Below the pieces are notes generated by a model. It was not told the DNA's origin and ran no database searches. It worked only from the letters and a program-made list of their open reading frames with translations. Of a stretch of 64,000 nucleotides of DNA, positions 22,928 to 32,400 are shown piece after piece. Position numbers and translations under genes: made by a program. Source of the stretch: Deltaproteobacteria bacterium (GTDB lineage: Bacteria; Lernaellota; Lernaellaia; JACKCT01); NCBI GenBank assembly GCA_027493875.1, contig JAOSJX010000027.1:129237-193236 (forward strand), in the 5' to 3' direction. The stretch's first letter is position 1. Every line of letters starts with the position of its first letter.

Positions 22928-23052
22928 CGTGGTTATCCAGTTATCCAGTTGTCCAGTTGTCCAGTTGGCCAGTTATTCGGTTGGCCGGTTGGCGAAGCGC
23001 ACGGAAAACCGATTAACTGGAAAACCGGAGAACCGGCTAACCGAATAACCTA
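22928..23052. repeat. Word repeat with inverted arms (CCAGTT/GGTTAACCG type)
   Basis: The left arm is tandem 9-mers of the kind CCAGTTGTC (22938-22992). The right arm carries the inverted words (AACTGGAAAACCGG, AACCGGCTAACCGAAT, to about 23050). The whole could fold into a long stem. A related element lies at 47776-47911. Confidence 0.7.
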
Positions 23053-23098
23053 CCGCCGGTATTGGAATTTATCGCTTTTTTGATATAGTCCGCGCGCC

Positions 23099-24971
23099 AT
23101 GGAGCTGAAATATGATGTCATCGTTGTGGGCGGCGGGCACGCCGGCGTCGAGGCGGCGCTGGCGTCCGCGCGTCTCGGCGCCGAGACCCTGCTGCTCACC
23201 ATGAATATGGACCGCATCTGCCAGATGAGCTGCAACCCGGCCATCGGCGGGCTGGCCAAAGGGCATCTCGTGCGCGAAATCGACGCGCTGGGCGGCGAAA
23301 TGGGCGTCGCGGCGGACGAAACGGGCATCCAGTTCCGCCGGCTGAACACGCGCAAGGGCCCGGCGGTCCGCAGCCGCCGTTGCCAGTCGGATATGAACGC
23401 GTACGCGGCGCGGATGAAGCGCGCCGTTTTCGAGCAGCCGAATCTTTTCGGTCAAGCAGGACACGGTCGAGGGCGTCGTGATCGAGCATTACCGCGCCCG
23501 CGGCGTGATCGGGCGGCACGGCGTGAACTACGCGGCGCCGGTCGTCGTGCTCACGACGGGAACGTTCCTGGCGGGTAAGGTCTTCGTCGGGGAGGAAAGT
23601 TACGGCGCCGGGCGGTTCGGCGATCCGCCGTCCGTGGGCCTCGCGGATATGTTGCGCGGGCTCGGCCTGCCGATGGGCCGGCTCAAGACGGGCACGCCGC
23701 CGCGCCTGGCGCGGAAGTCCATCGATTTTTCGCGGCTCGAGGAACAGCCGGGCGACGACCCGCCCGTCCCCTTCTCCTTTATGAACGACCGCATCGCCAC
23801 GCCGCAGGTCTCCTGCCACATCACTTACACCAATCCGCGCACGCACGACGCCATCCGCGAAAACCTCTCGCGCTCCCCTCTTTACGCCGGGCGGATCGAG
23901 GGCGTCGGGCCGCGCTACTGCCCGTCCATCGAGGATAAAGTCGTCCGTTTTTCGGAGCGCGAGCGGCACCAGATTTTTCTGGAGCCGACGACGCTTTCGG
24001 GCGAGGAATATTATCCGAACGGCGTATCGACGAGCCTTCCCTACGACGTGCAATACAAAATGCTGCGTACTATCAATGGGTTGGAGAACGTTTCGATTTC
24101 GCGTCCGGGCTATGCGATCGAGTACGATTTCATCAATCCGTGCGCGCTCAAGTATTCGCTGGAGCTGAAGGACGTCGCGGGGTTGTTCTTCGCCGGGCAG
24201 ATCAACGGCAGTTCCGGGTACGAGGAGGCCGCGGCGCAGGGGCTCGTCGCCGGCGTCAACGCGGCGCTTCTCGTGCGTGGCCGTGAACCGTTCATCATCC
24301 GCCGCGACCAGGCCTATATCGGCGTGCTCATTGACGACCTCATCTCGCGCGGCGTGACCGAGCCGTACCGCATGTTCACGAGCCGCGCGGAATATCGGCT
24401 GCTTTTGCGCGAGGACAACGCGGATCTTCGGCTGACGCCGCTCGGCCGCGACATCGGGTTGGTGGGCGACGCGCGTTTCCGCCGGTTCGAAGCGCGCCGC
24501 GAGGCGATCGAAGCGGAAGTGCGGCGGCTCGACGGGACGATGCTGAAAACCGGGCCGGAAACCGACGAGAAACTCGCGGCGATCGGCACGGCCGCGTTGC
24601 GCAAGCCGGCGAGCCTCGCCGTGCTCGTCTCGCGGCCGGAACTTGGCTACGACGCGACGGCCTCCATTGACCCGGAGCGCGGTGAGCTTCCGGACGACGT
24701 GCGTTCCGAGGTCGAAACGCAGATCGTTTACCGCGGCTACCTCGACCGCCAGGAAGAGGAGGCGCGCCGCCTTCTCGCCGCGGACCGCGTGCGTATTCCC
24801 GGAAGGATTCGCCTTCGACGAGGTGCACGGCCTCTCCCACGAGATCCGCGGCATCCTTTCCCGCGTCCGACCCGAGTCCCTCGGTCAACTCGGACGCATC
24901 CCCGGCATCACCCCCGCCGCCATGAACAACATCTACCTGTCCTCGAACGGGCCCGCCGGGCGGGGGCGTAA
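23099..24971 (+). CDS. mnmG: tRNA uridine 5-carboxymethylaminomethyl modification enzyme MnmG
   Basis: FAD enzyme that with MnmE modifies U34 of tRNAs. The N-terminus YDVIVVGGGHAGVEAALASA is the dinucleotide-binding site, followed by CNPAIGGLAKGHLVREIDAL, GRLKTGTPPRL, YCPSIEDKVVRF, FFAGQINGSSGYEEAAAQGL and MFTSRAEYRLLLREDNADLR. Indels lie near 23450 and 24803. A probable missing C near 24945 hides the expected end, and repair gives NNIYLSLERARRAGA with stop at 24971. Unrepaired, the frame runs to 25005. About 625 residues. The gene is often found near replication origins. Confidence 0.95.
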
Positions 24972-24972
24972 T

Positions 24973-25004
24973 CAATATATCGATTTAGATCAATCGATAT
25001 ATTG
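24973..25004. promoter_or_regulatory. AT-rich palindrome before vapBC
   Basis: Two perfect 11-bp arms (CAATATATCGA 24973-24983 and TCGATATATTG 24994-25004) around a 10-base spacer, very AT-rich for this genome. It lies 25 bp upstream of the vapBC promoter. VapB antitoxins commonly bind such palindromes, so an operator is a fair inference. Confidence 0.45.
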
Positions 25005-25029
25005 AATTTGCTAAACTCGTATGGATCGG

Positions 25030-25058
25030 TTGAGCAGCGATCTTATTTCTGATAACAT
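25030..25058 (+). promoter_or_regulatory. Sigma-70-type promoter for vapBC
   Basis: TTGAGC (25030-25035) and TAACAT (25053-25058) are spaced by exactly 17 bases, 35 bp before the vapB start. Confidence 0.45.
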
Positions 25059-25093
25059 TAAGGCGTTAGTGATGTTATGGAGGCATTCCGTCG

Positions 25094-25342
25094 ATGGTAC
25101 GAACGCAGATTCAAATTACGAATGAGCAGGCAAAATCGCTGCGTTTACTGGCTTCCCGATTGAATGTTTCTCAGGCCGAACTGATTCGGCGAAGCATCGA
25201 TCGGCTTTTGGCGACCGAAGTCGGTGTGTCGCTCGCGGATAAAAAGAAGCGAGCCATCGCGGCGGTCGGACGGTACGCATCGGACCGTGACGACGTTTCC
25301 GAGCGCCACGACGACTATCTCGCGGACGCCTTCAAATCGTGA
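25094..25342 (+). CDS. vapB: VapB-type ribbon-helix-helix antitoxin
   Basis: 82 residues. The N-terminal RTQIQITNEQAKSLRLLA followed by VSQAELIRRSIDRLL has the RHH/CopG-like pattern of one strand and two helices. The C-terminal part (RAIAAVGRYASDRDDVSERH, then DDYLADAF) is the flexible toxin-neutralising region. A GGAGG site precedes ATG 25094. Its TGA overlaps the ATG of the toxin (TGATG), the classic coupling of toxin-antitoxin pairs. Confidence 0.85.
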   Translation: MVRTQIQITNEQAKSLRLLASRLNVSQAELIRRSIDRLLATEVGVSLADKKKRAIAAVGRYASDRDDVSERHDDYLADAFKS

Positions 25343-25749
25343 TGACGTTCGTCGATACATCGGCGCTCTACGCGTTGTTGGACGGCACGGATCGAAATCA
25401 CGCCACGGCACGTAACCAATGGATCGGTTTGCTTGATGCGGAAGAAACGCTCGTGACGACGAATTACGTCGTCGTCGAGACGGTGGCGCTTGTCCAAAAC
25501 AGGTTGGGTATGGACGCCGTCCGAACACTGCTCGACGATATTCTCGATCTGATGGAGATCCGATTCGTTGACGCCGACCTGTATCGTGCCGCGGAGGCCG
25601 CGTTGCTGGCCGCCGGCCAACGCCGTCTGAGCCTTGTCGATTGCGCGAGTTTTCAGATCATGAGGGATTTGGGAATCGCGGCGGCGTTCGCTTTCGACCG
25701 GCATTACAAAGACCGCGGGTTCCGACTCGTCGACGATTCCCGGCTTTAG
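25342..25749 (+). CDS. vapC: VapC-type PIN-domain ribonuclease toxin
   Basis: 135 residues. PIN-domain acidic residues are visible: FVDTSALYALLDGTD (first Asp), TNYVVVETVAL (Glu), LSLVDCASFQIMRDLG (Asp) and AFAFDRHYKDRGF (last Asp). Such toxins cut tRNA or rRNA unless bound by VapB. The start overlaps the antitoxin stop. GTG 25339 is an alternative start. The gene is intact, so the module is likely functional. Confidence 0.87.
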   Translation: MTFVDTSALYALLDGTDRNHATARNQWIGLLDAEETLVTTNYVVVETVALVQNRLGMDAVRTLLDDILDLMEIRFVDADLYRAAEAALLAAGQRRLSLVDCASFQIMRDLGIAAAFAFDRHYKDRGFRLVDDSRL

Positions 25750-25860
25750 CGTGGAACCGATGGGGCTGTGCCTTCCCGGCGACGCTCCGCGTCCCGCTTG
25801 AGGGCGAAGGCGGGCGAGCGGAGGGACCACTCCCACCACGAATCTAAAAAACGAATAACA

Positions 25861-25898
25861 GACGGATCGCCGCCCATAGTCGGAGATCCGTCATTTTT
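25861..25898 (+). terminator. Hairpin terminator after vapBC
   Basis: Arms GACGGATC (25861-25868) and GATCCGTC (25885-25892) enclose 16 bases and are followed by ATTTTT. It lies about 110 bp after vapC. Confidence 0.6.
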
Positions 25899-25999
25899 CA
25901 CAAATTAACCGAAGCTACCGATTATAACATAGTTCTATTGTGGAGTGCGCCTGGAGAGCGCACTTTAACATACCAACGGACTTTTCGCGTGAGCGAGCG

Positions 26000-26629
26000 A
26001 TGAGAAGCATAACTTTCTTTGCGCTTGTGGCCGTGCTTTTCCTGAGCACGGGTTTGGAATGCAAAGATCCCTATGGCAACGACGACGATAGCGACGACGA
26101 TGACGGCGATGATACCGCCGGTGACGACGATGGCGGCGGCGACAATGACGGCGGCAGTGATGATGACGACAGCGGCATTGACGATGACGAGGGAGCCGGC
26201 GATTCGAATTGGCAAGATCCGCCGTCGGACGAAATGATGGTCTGGCAGGAAGCCGTGGCGTACTGCAAGAACCTGATCTTCAACGGCCAAGATGACTGGA
26301 GGCTGCCGACAATCAGCGAACTGCGTTCCCTGATTCGCGGCTGCGATGCGACCGAATTGGCCGGTTCCTGCGGCGTACGGGATGAATGCACGGCAATCGA
26401 CTGCTGGGACGTCTCGTGCAACGGCTGCGAAAACGGGCAAGGTCCCGCTTTGGGCGGCGCCTACTGGCCCTATGGAATGTCCGGTGAGGTTGAATCGTAT
26501 TGGTCGTCTTCGCCGGTCGCGGGCTATGACTACGTGTGGTTCGTCAACTTCACCGACGGCCGCGTCGAATACCTCGGTAGCGTCTACGGTTACAACTACG
26601 CGCGGTGTATCCGTTCGCCGGTCGATTGA
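26000..26629 (+). CDS. Asp-linker lipoprotein with Lcl (DUF1566) domain
   Basis: 209 residues. Signal peptide with lipobox-like STGLEC, then about 45 residues of Asp/Gly linker (NDDDSDDDDGDD and similar). The C-terminal domain has the Lcl/DUF1566 pattern: MMVWQEAVAYCKNL, DDWRLPTISELRSLIRGC, YWSSSPVAGYDYVWFVNFTD and ARCIRSP. In characterised proteins this domain is found on surface adhesins such as Legionella Lcl. Ligand unknown. Anchored by its N-terminal lipid with the Asp linker as a spacer. Confidence 0.75.
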   Translation: MRSITFFALVAVLFLSTGLECKDPYGNDDDSDDDDGDDTAGDDDGGGDNDGGSDDDDSGIDDDEGAGDSNWQDPPSDEMMVWQEAVAYCKNLIFNGQDDWRLPTISELRSLIRGCDATELAGSCGVRDECTAIDCWDVSCNGCENGQGPALGGAYWPYGMSGEVESYWSSSPVAGYDYVWFVNFTDGRVEYLGSVYGYNYARCIRSPVD

Positions 26630-26809
26630 GAATGAAGGGGCGACCGTAAAATTGGGGACACCGGACTGAAATAGACCCGGCAAGCAGTATCGCGCTATCC
26701 GCAAATTTTGTTGCGGCGGCGCCTTGGGCGCGAGTTCATCGGAAGTGCCCGGAAAACCGGTTCAGTCATCGATCGGGGTTCCGGGACCCAACCGTGTCGG
26801 AGGAAACCA

Positions 26810-27895
26810 ATGAGAGCTTATTTGATCGCGATCTGCACGACATGGGCGTTGTTCATGGCGCTGCCGGCCTTTGCCGAACAACCCTCGCCCCGCACCGGCA
26901 CCGCCATGGCGCCGCTGCCCGACGGCTCGCTGCTTCTATTCGGCGGCCTCGACGAGGAAGGCAACGCCCTTGGGGACACCTGGATTTACTCGACCGCCAA
27001 AGACAGCAACTGGTACACAATTCAACCGCCGAATCCCCCGGACCCTCGGAACGGGCATACAATGGTGACGCTGCTCGATGGAAGCGTCATGCTGTTCGGC
27101 GGAGAAAACATTCAGGCAGAACTAATGAATGACCTCCACCGCTTTACCAACAACGTATGGGAGGCCGAGACGCCCAGCGGTCCATTGCCGCCCCTCCGGC
27201 GCGATCACGCGATGTGGGCCAACGGCTCGCTCGCGTATATCTTCGGTGGCCGCGGCGAAATCGGCGATCTGAACGACCTATGGGCTTACGACCCTGCCGC
27301 CGAGACCTGGGAACAGAAGGCGAGCGCCGCCAATCCCGCGGCCGGCGTCGGCGTCGGCGCCGCCGCCACGGCCGTCTATATCCTGGGACAAACCGAGACC
27401 ACCCCGATGTACGCTTACGAAACCGACGAGTGGTACGACATGCCCTTCGGACACGACGATCTGATTCAGCGAAAAAAAGCCGCCAATGTCTGGTCCAACT
27501 ACGAGGCCTGGATTTTTGGAGGCATCTCGTTCTTCAAAGACGGGACCGTCCTCGGCGACGCCTGGCTCTTTGATTACGAAAGCGGTGATTTCGCTCAACT
27601 CGCCGATCTGCCCTTTCCGGTCACCGGCGCCGCGGCGGCGATCGTCGGCGAAGCGAACGCGGAGACGGTGTTTCTGTTCGGCGGCGAATTGGCCGACGGA
27701 ACCCTAAGCGACACTCTTTTGTCCTACGATACGACGACCGACGCGTGGGACGAGCCAGACGTGATCGATGACGACGATGACGACGACGATGCCGGGGACG
27801 ATGATGACGACGGCGCGGACGACGACGTGGACGATGGTGCCGCGGATGACGACGACGATAATGACGATGATGACGGCGGATGCTGCGGATGTTGA
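26810..27895 (+). CDS. Secreted Kelch-repeat protein with Asp tail and C-terminal CCGC
   Basis: 361 residues. ATG 26810 follows a GGAGG site. Signal peptide LIAICTTWALFMALPAFA. The body is a Kelch beta-propeller with blades marked by LLLFGGLDEEGNALGDTWIY, VMLFGGENIQAELMNDLHRF, AYIFGGRGEIGDLNDLWAYD, AWIFGGISF and VFLFGGELADGTLSDTLLSY. The last 55 residues are almost pure Asp with Gly/Ala, ending in DDGGCCGC. The terminal cysteine cluster matches three other secreted proteins here and may be a surface-sorting signal. Confidence 0.82.
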   Translation: MRAYLIAICTTWALFMALPAFAEQPSPRTGTAMAPLPDGSLLLFGGLDEEGNALGDTWIYSTAKDSNWYTIQPPNPPDPRNGHTMVTLLDGSVMLFGGENIQAELMNDLHRFTNNVWEAETPSGPLPPLRRDHAMWANGSLAYIFGGRGEIGDLNDLWAYDPAAETWEQKASAANPAAGVGVGAAATAVYILGQTETTPMYAYETDEWYDMPFGHDDLIQRKKAANVWSNYEAWIFGGISFFKDGTVLGDAWLFDYESGDFAQLADLPFPVTGAAAAIVGEANAETVFLFGGELADGTLSDTLLSYDTTTDAWDEPDVIDDDDDDDDAGDDDDDGADDDVDDGAADDDDDNDDDDGGCCGC

Positions 27896-28084
27896 TGCTT
27901 CGTTAATTTTATTGCGGGGGCGCCTGGAACGCGTATTCTCGGCGCGAGCGCGAGGAAGTGAACCCGCGGGAAAGGCAAGGGGAGTCGTCGACGCTCTTGG
28001 TTGTCAGCGTCCGAAATGGCCGTGGTCAAAGTATTTTAGCGGCGAGACACCGGGAAGCAAGAAAAACGCACAACGGAATACGAG

Positions 28085-28948
28085 ATGAAAAGGGCGACGC
28101 TTTTCGCTCCGGCGCTTTTTGCGGCGGCTTTGTTCTCTGGTGGCGCTCCGGCTGATTGGAACGACGAAAGCGCGGACCTTCTTCTCCAACCGCAAACGGT
28201 CGAAGCGCGGAACGTGACGCTCGACGAGACCTCTGGACAGATCCTCGGTCTTATCGAGCCGTCGGGGCTATCGCCGGTCGCCTGCGACAACTTCGCGATC
28301 AATGGGGACGGGACCTTGACCGATATGACCACCGGCCTGGTCTGGACCGAAAGAAGCAGCCATATCGCCTTCGCCTTTTTCGACGCCGCGGCCTACGTGG
28401 CGGACCTGACGACCGCGGACCTCGAGTGGAGGCTGCCGACACAAAACGAACTCGAGAGCCTTTACGACGAGACCTACTCGTGGTTTCCGCCGGGATGCGA
28501 TCGGGAGATTCACATCTGCCCCGACTTCGACGTTGTGAGCGTAGAATTCTGGGGAGACTCGAACGCGTGGTACTATGATTTCAACGACGGGCAAGTGCAA
28601 ACCGATACTCCGGGTATCGACAACGGCAACGAGGTGCTCGCCGTGGCGATCCCGGCCGACGACGATGACGACACGGTCGATGACGACGACACAATACTGG
28701 ATGACGACGATACCCTGCCCGATGACGATGACGACACCGTCGATGACGACGACACAATACTGGATGACGACGATACCCTGCCCGATGACGATGACGACAC
28801 CGTCGGTGACGACGACGCGATACCGGATGACGATGACGACACGGTACCCGGCGACGGCGATGACGACATCGTCGATGGCGACAACACGGCCTCGGATGAC
28901 GATGACAACGACGATGGCGCCGACGATTCTTATTGCGGGGGCACCTGA
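28085..28948 (+). CDS. Secreted Lcl (DUF1566) protein with DDDD-repeat tail
   Basis: 287 residues. Signal peptide MKRATLFAPALFAAALFSGG. The Lcl/DUF1566 domain has TDMTTGLVWTERSSHIAF, DLEWRLPTQNELESLYDETY and FWGDSNAWYYDFNDGQVQ, with cysteines at CDREIHIC. Residues 193 onward are a DDDDTVDDDDTILDDDDTLP repeat encoded by a 63-bp DNA tandem. The tail ends DDSYCGGT, a weak version of the terminal Cys motif. The same domain occurs at 26000-26629, but here the acidic segment is C-terminal instead of N-terminal. Confidence 0.72.
   Translation: MKRATLFAPALFAAALFSGGAPADWNDESADLLLQPQTVEARNVTLDETSGQILGLIEPSGLSPVACDNFAINGDGTLTDMTTGLVWTERSSHIAFAFFDAAAYVADLTTADLEWRLPTQNELESLYDETYSWFPPGCDREIHICPDFDVVSVEFWGDSNAWYYDFNDGQVQTDTPGIDNGNEVLAVAIPADDDDDTVDDDDTILDDDDTLPDDDDDTVDDDDTILDDDDTLPDDDDDTVGDDDAIPDDDDDTVPGDGDDDIVDGDNTASDDDDNDDGADDSYCGGT
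28661..28786 (+). repeat. 63-bp in-frame tandem repeat
   Basis: Two almost identical 63-bp units (28661-28723 and 28724-28786) encode the 21-residue unit that runs from DDDDTV to DTLPD. A diverged third copy follows. Recent slippage or unequal exchange is likely. Confidence 0.85.
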
Positions 28949-29414
28949 ATCGGAAAAAAAGGGCCACCAAAGGGCCGCCATACTCAATTCAGATCGGAGC
29001 GGACGGCGAAAAGGGCGGGGGCCAGGCCATCGCGTTCTTTTTGCGGGATGACGGCGGTGATTGGAGATTAATGAGAGAAAAGTCTGATGTCTACAAAATT
29101 TCGAACTTGTTCGGCGCGGCATTGAACTTCTGATCGAATCGGAAACCGGATCATCGCTGGAAAAAAAAGGCGTGCCATCGCCGCCGTCGGCCGATACGCA
29201 TCCACAAGCAGCGACGTTTCCGACCGCCACGACGAATATCTGGCCGACGCTTACAAATAGGTGCCGCGCGAGAATATCAAAACCCGCTGCGTTCTCCCTG
29301 GGAACGCCGAGCCTCAGCTCGGCCCAAACCGCACGCGAACATCGCGGAATACGCGGTACTGTGCAGGTGGGGACCCCTCGGCTGCGCTCCCAGGATTCTT
29401 ACGTCGTGTTCGGT
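28949..29414. other. Intergenic stretch with antitoxin remnant and REP-like hairpin
   Basis: Apart from the vapB remnant, this 466-bp gap holds a hairpin at 29306-29323 (GCCGAGC-CTCA-GCTCGGC) inside a GGGAACGCC context that resembles an intergenic REP-type repeat. No intact gene seen. Confidence 0.5.
29091..29259 (+). pseudogene. VapB antitoxin remnant (3' part)
   Basis: Reading QNFELVRRGIELLIESETGS, then SLEKK and (after repairing one base in the A8 run near 29166) RRAIAAVGRYASTSSDVSDR, then HDEYLADAYK. This closely matches the second half of VapB at 25094-25342 (RAIAAVGRYASDRDDVSERH, then DDYLADAF). A stop lies a few codons upstream and no RHH N-terminus or PIN toxin follows. It is a 5'-truncated orphan. 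Confidence 0.7.
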
Positions 29415-32400
29415 TCAGCAGCCGCAACCGGAATCGTCGTCATCATCGTCGTCGTCGCCTCCACCGCCGTTGTCGTCGTCATCCGCTAGGGTGTCATCGT
29501 CGGCAGGGCTTTCCGCATCGTCGTCGGAGTCGTCGTCCTGGATATCGTCGTCGGCGTCGTCATCGTCGTCGTCGGGTTGTTCCAGACATTGATCGGAATC
29601 CTCATCGCAGATTTCATTGTCGGAACACGGATCACCCGAAGGAACGCACCGGTCCTGGTTTTCATCGCAACTTTCTTCGCCGTTGCAGTAAACTCCGTCG
29701 TCCGTACAGGGCGCCTCGCCCGGTTGGCAGCTTTTTGCGTCCTCTTCGCAAAGCTCATCACCGTTGCAGAACATGCCGTCATCGCAGGGGTTTCCCGTGT
29801 GTCCGCAGGTATCCGAGTCCTCGTCGCAGATTTCTTCGCCGTTGCAGTAAACTCCGTCGTCCGTACAGGGCGCCTCGCCCGGTTGGCAGCTTTTTGCGTC
29901 CTCTTCGCAAAGCTCATCACCGTTGCAGAACATGCCGTCATCGCAGGGGTTTCCCGTGTGTCCGCAGGTATCCGAGTCCTCGTCGCAGATTTCTTCGCCG
30001 TTGCAGTAGACGAAGTCATCTCCGCACGGCGCATAACCGTGCCCGCACGTGTCTGTATCCTCATCGCAATTTTCCGCGCCGTTGCAGAAAAGACGGTCAT
30101 CCGGACACGGGGCTTCCGACATCATGCACTGATCGGTCACCTCGTTGCAGGACGACCGTCCATTGCAGAAAAAGACCATCGTCGGGGCAAATGGTTTCTG
30201 GCGTGTCGGAATGAACACATTCGTCGTTGGTTTCATCGCAGAATTCGGATCCGTTGCACCACTGTCCGTCGTCCGGGCAAAGATCCTCGGGAGTTGTTGA
30301 GTGAAGACACTGGTCGTCGGTCTCGTCGCAGGATTCGGATCCGTTGCACCACTGTCCGTCGTCCGGGCAAGGATCTCCTGAATGGTCACACGTGTCTGTT
30401 GACTCATTGCATGACTCGACACCTGTGCACCAAAAACCATCGTCGGGGCAACGCGTATCGGGGGTCTCCGAATGCAGGCACTGACGATTGGTCTCGTCGC
30501 AGGATTCGGATCCGTTGCACCACTGTCCGTCGTCCGGGCAAGGATCTCCTGAATGGTCACACGCGTCTGTTGACTCATTGCAAGACTCGACACCTGTGCA
30601 CCAAAAACCATCGTCGGGGCAACGCGTATCCGGGGTCTCCGAATGCAGGCACTGACGATTGGTCTCGTCGCAGGATTCGGATCCGTTGCACCACATACCG
30701 TCATCCAAGCAAGGTGTGTAATATTGTTGACACTGATCCGTATATTCGTTGCACTCTTCGACACCATTGCACCAGAGACCATCGTCCGGGCAGCGTGTGG
30801 AGGGAGTTAACGTATGCAGGCACTTATCGTTGGCTTCGTTGCAGTACTCATCGCCATTGCACCACTGCCCATCGTCCGGGCATGGTATTGACCCGTGTTG
30901 ATTGCAAGTCCCTCCCGAACAGGTGTCAAAGCCGTTGCAATACAATCCGTCATTGCATGCGGCTCCGTCATTGTTCGACCAGGTCGTCGTTGAAATGTCG
31001 ACATTGCATGCCTGACACGGATTGACCGGGTTCGGAGCGCCGTCGATGTAGCATTTGCCATTTATCGTGCAGTTCGGGGCGGTGCAGCTGGCATACCAGG
31101 CCCAGCCCTTTCCCTCTCTTTCTTCAGGATTGGTCCAGTACCGGGCCGTCGCGCCGAAATCCGGAGTTCCGTCCCCGTTCACATCGCCCAGGTGCGCGGT
31201 CGATCCACCCAGACTGGCGTCCGCTTGCCCAGAGGTATAGACCCAGCTTGGGGATAACGGCAATCCGGGAAGCCGACCCGTAGAAGACAAGAACGACACC
31301 TTCGTAATCATTGATGCCATTCCAACCAGGGCATCCCACCATCACATCATCGTAACCGTCATGATTGACATCGCGGATCCCGCTCACCGCGCTTCCGCAA
31401 TTCGCGTAGCTTTGATTGCTTTCGTAGTGCCAGTTGTCGCTGGTCGAAAGTCCCGAGGGACTGCCATAATAAACAAAGGCTGCCCCTTCATATGTCTCGG
31501 TGCCCGTACCTCCATCGTTCGTATAGTGATCGGCGCCAACAATCACATCCGTGTAGGTATCTCCGTTCACATCGCCGGCCGACGAGAGGCTGCTGCCGAG
31601 GTTGGCATACGCGACATTGACCTCGGCCGTCCAGGCTGGTGACGTGTTCAGGCCGGTTGACATCCCGTAATACAGGTAAGCGCGTCCTTCATTTGATTGT
31701 CCATTGGTGTAAATAGGAGCGCCAACGAGAACGTCGTCATAACCGTCCTTATTGATGTCTCCGGCACTTGCCAGACTTTTGCCAAAGTAAGCACTGGTTT
31801 GATTACCCTGCTTTGTCCAGGAATGGGTCGTGCTCAAGCCCGTTTTCGAACCGAGATATAGAAAAGCCGCGCCTTCATTAATACTTGGGTCTTCCCAGCG
31901 GTGTGCTCCGATGATAACGTCATCAAAGCCGTCATTGTTTACGTCCCCCGCAGAAGCAACAGAATAACTGAACTCTGAACCGTATCGAGACCCTTGAACG
32001 GACCACGCGGGCGAATTGTCCAGGCCGGAAGCCGTGCCGAGATAGAGCAATGCGATGCCGTATCTTTGGCCGGTCGGATAGTCAGGAGCGCCGACGATCA
32101 CGTCATCGTATCCATCGTGGTTAACGTCTCCCGGCAAAGTTTACACCTTTTCCGTATTCGGAATTTTTTAATCCGGAGTCCAGCACTTGTGAATAATTCG
32201 CGGGTAAGCCGGCTGCCGATCCGTAAAACACATAGACCCGGCCGGCCCAGGTTTGGAATTCGCTGTATTGCGGCGCCGAAATCAGCACATCGTCGTAACC
32301 GTCTTTGTTAATGTCGCCCATTCCGGCGATGGCCCAGCCAAAAGCAACATTAGCGACATTGGATTCAAATCCCCAATTGGGAGCCGCGGTGATGCCAGAA

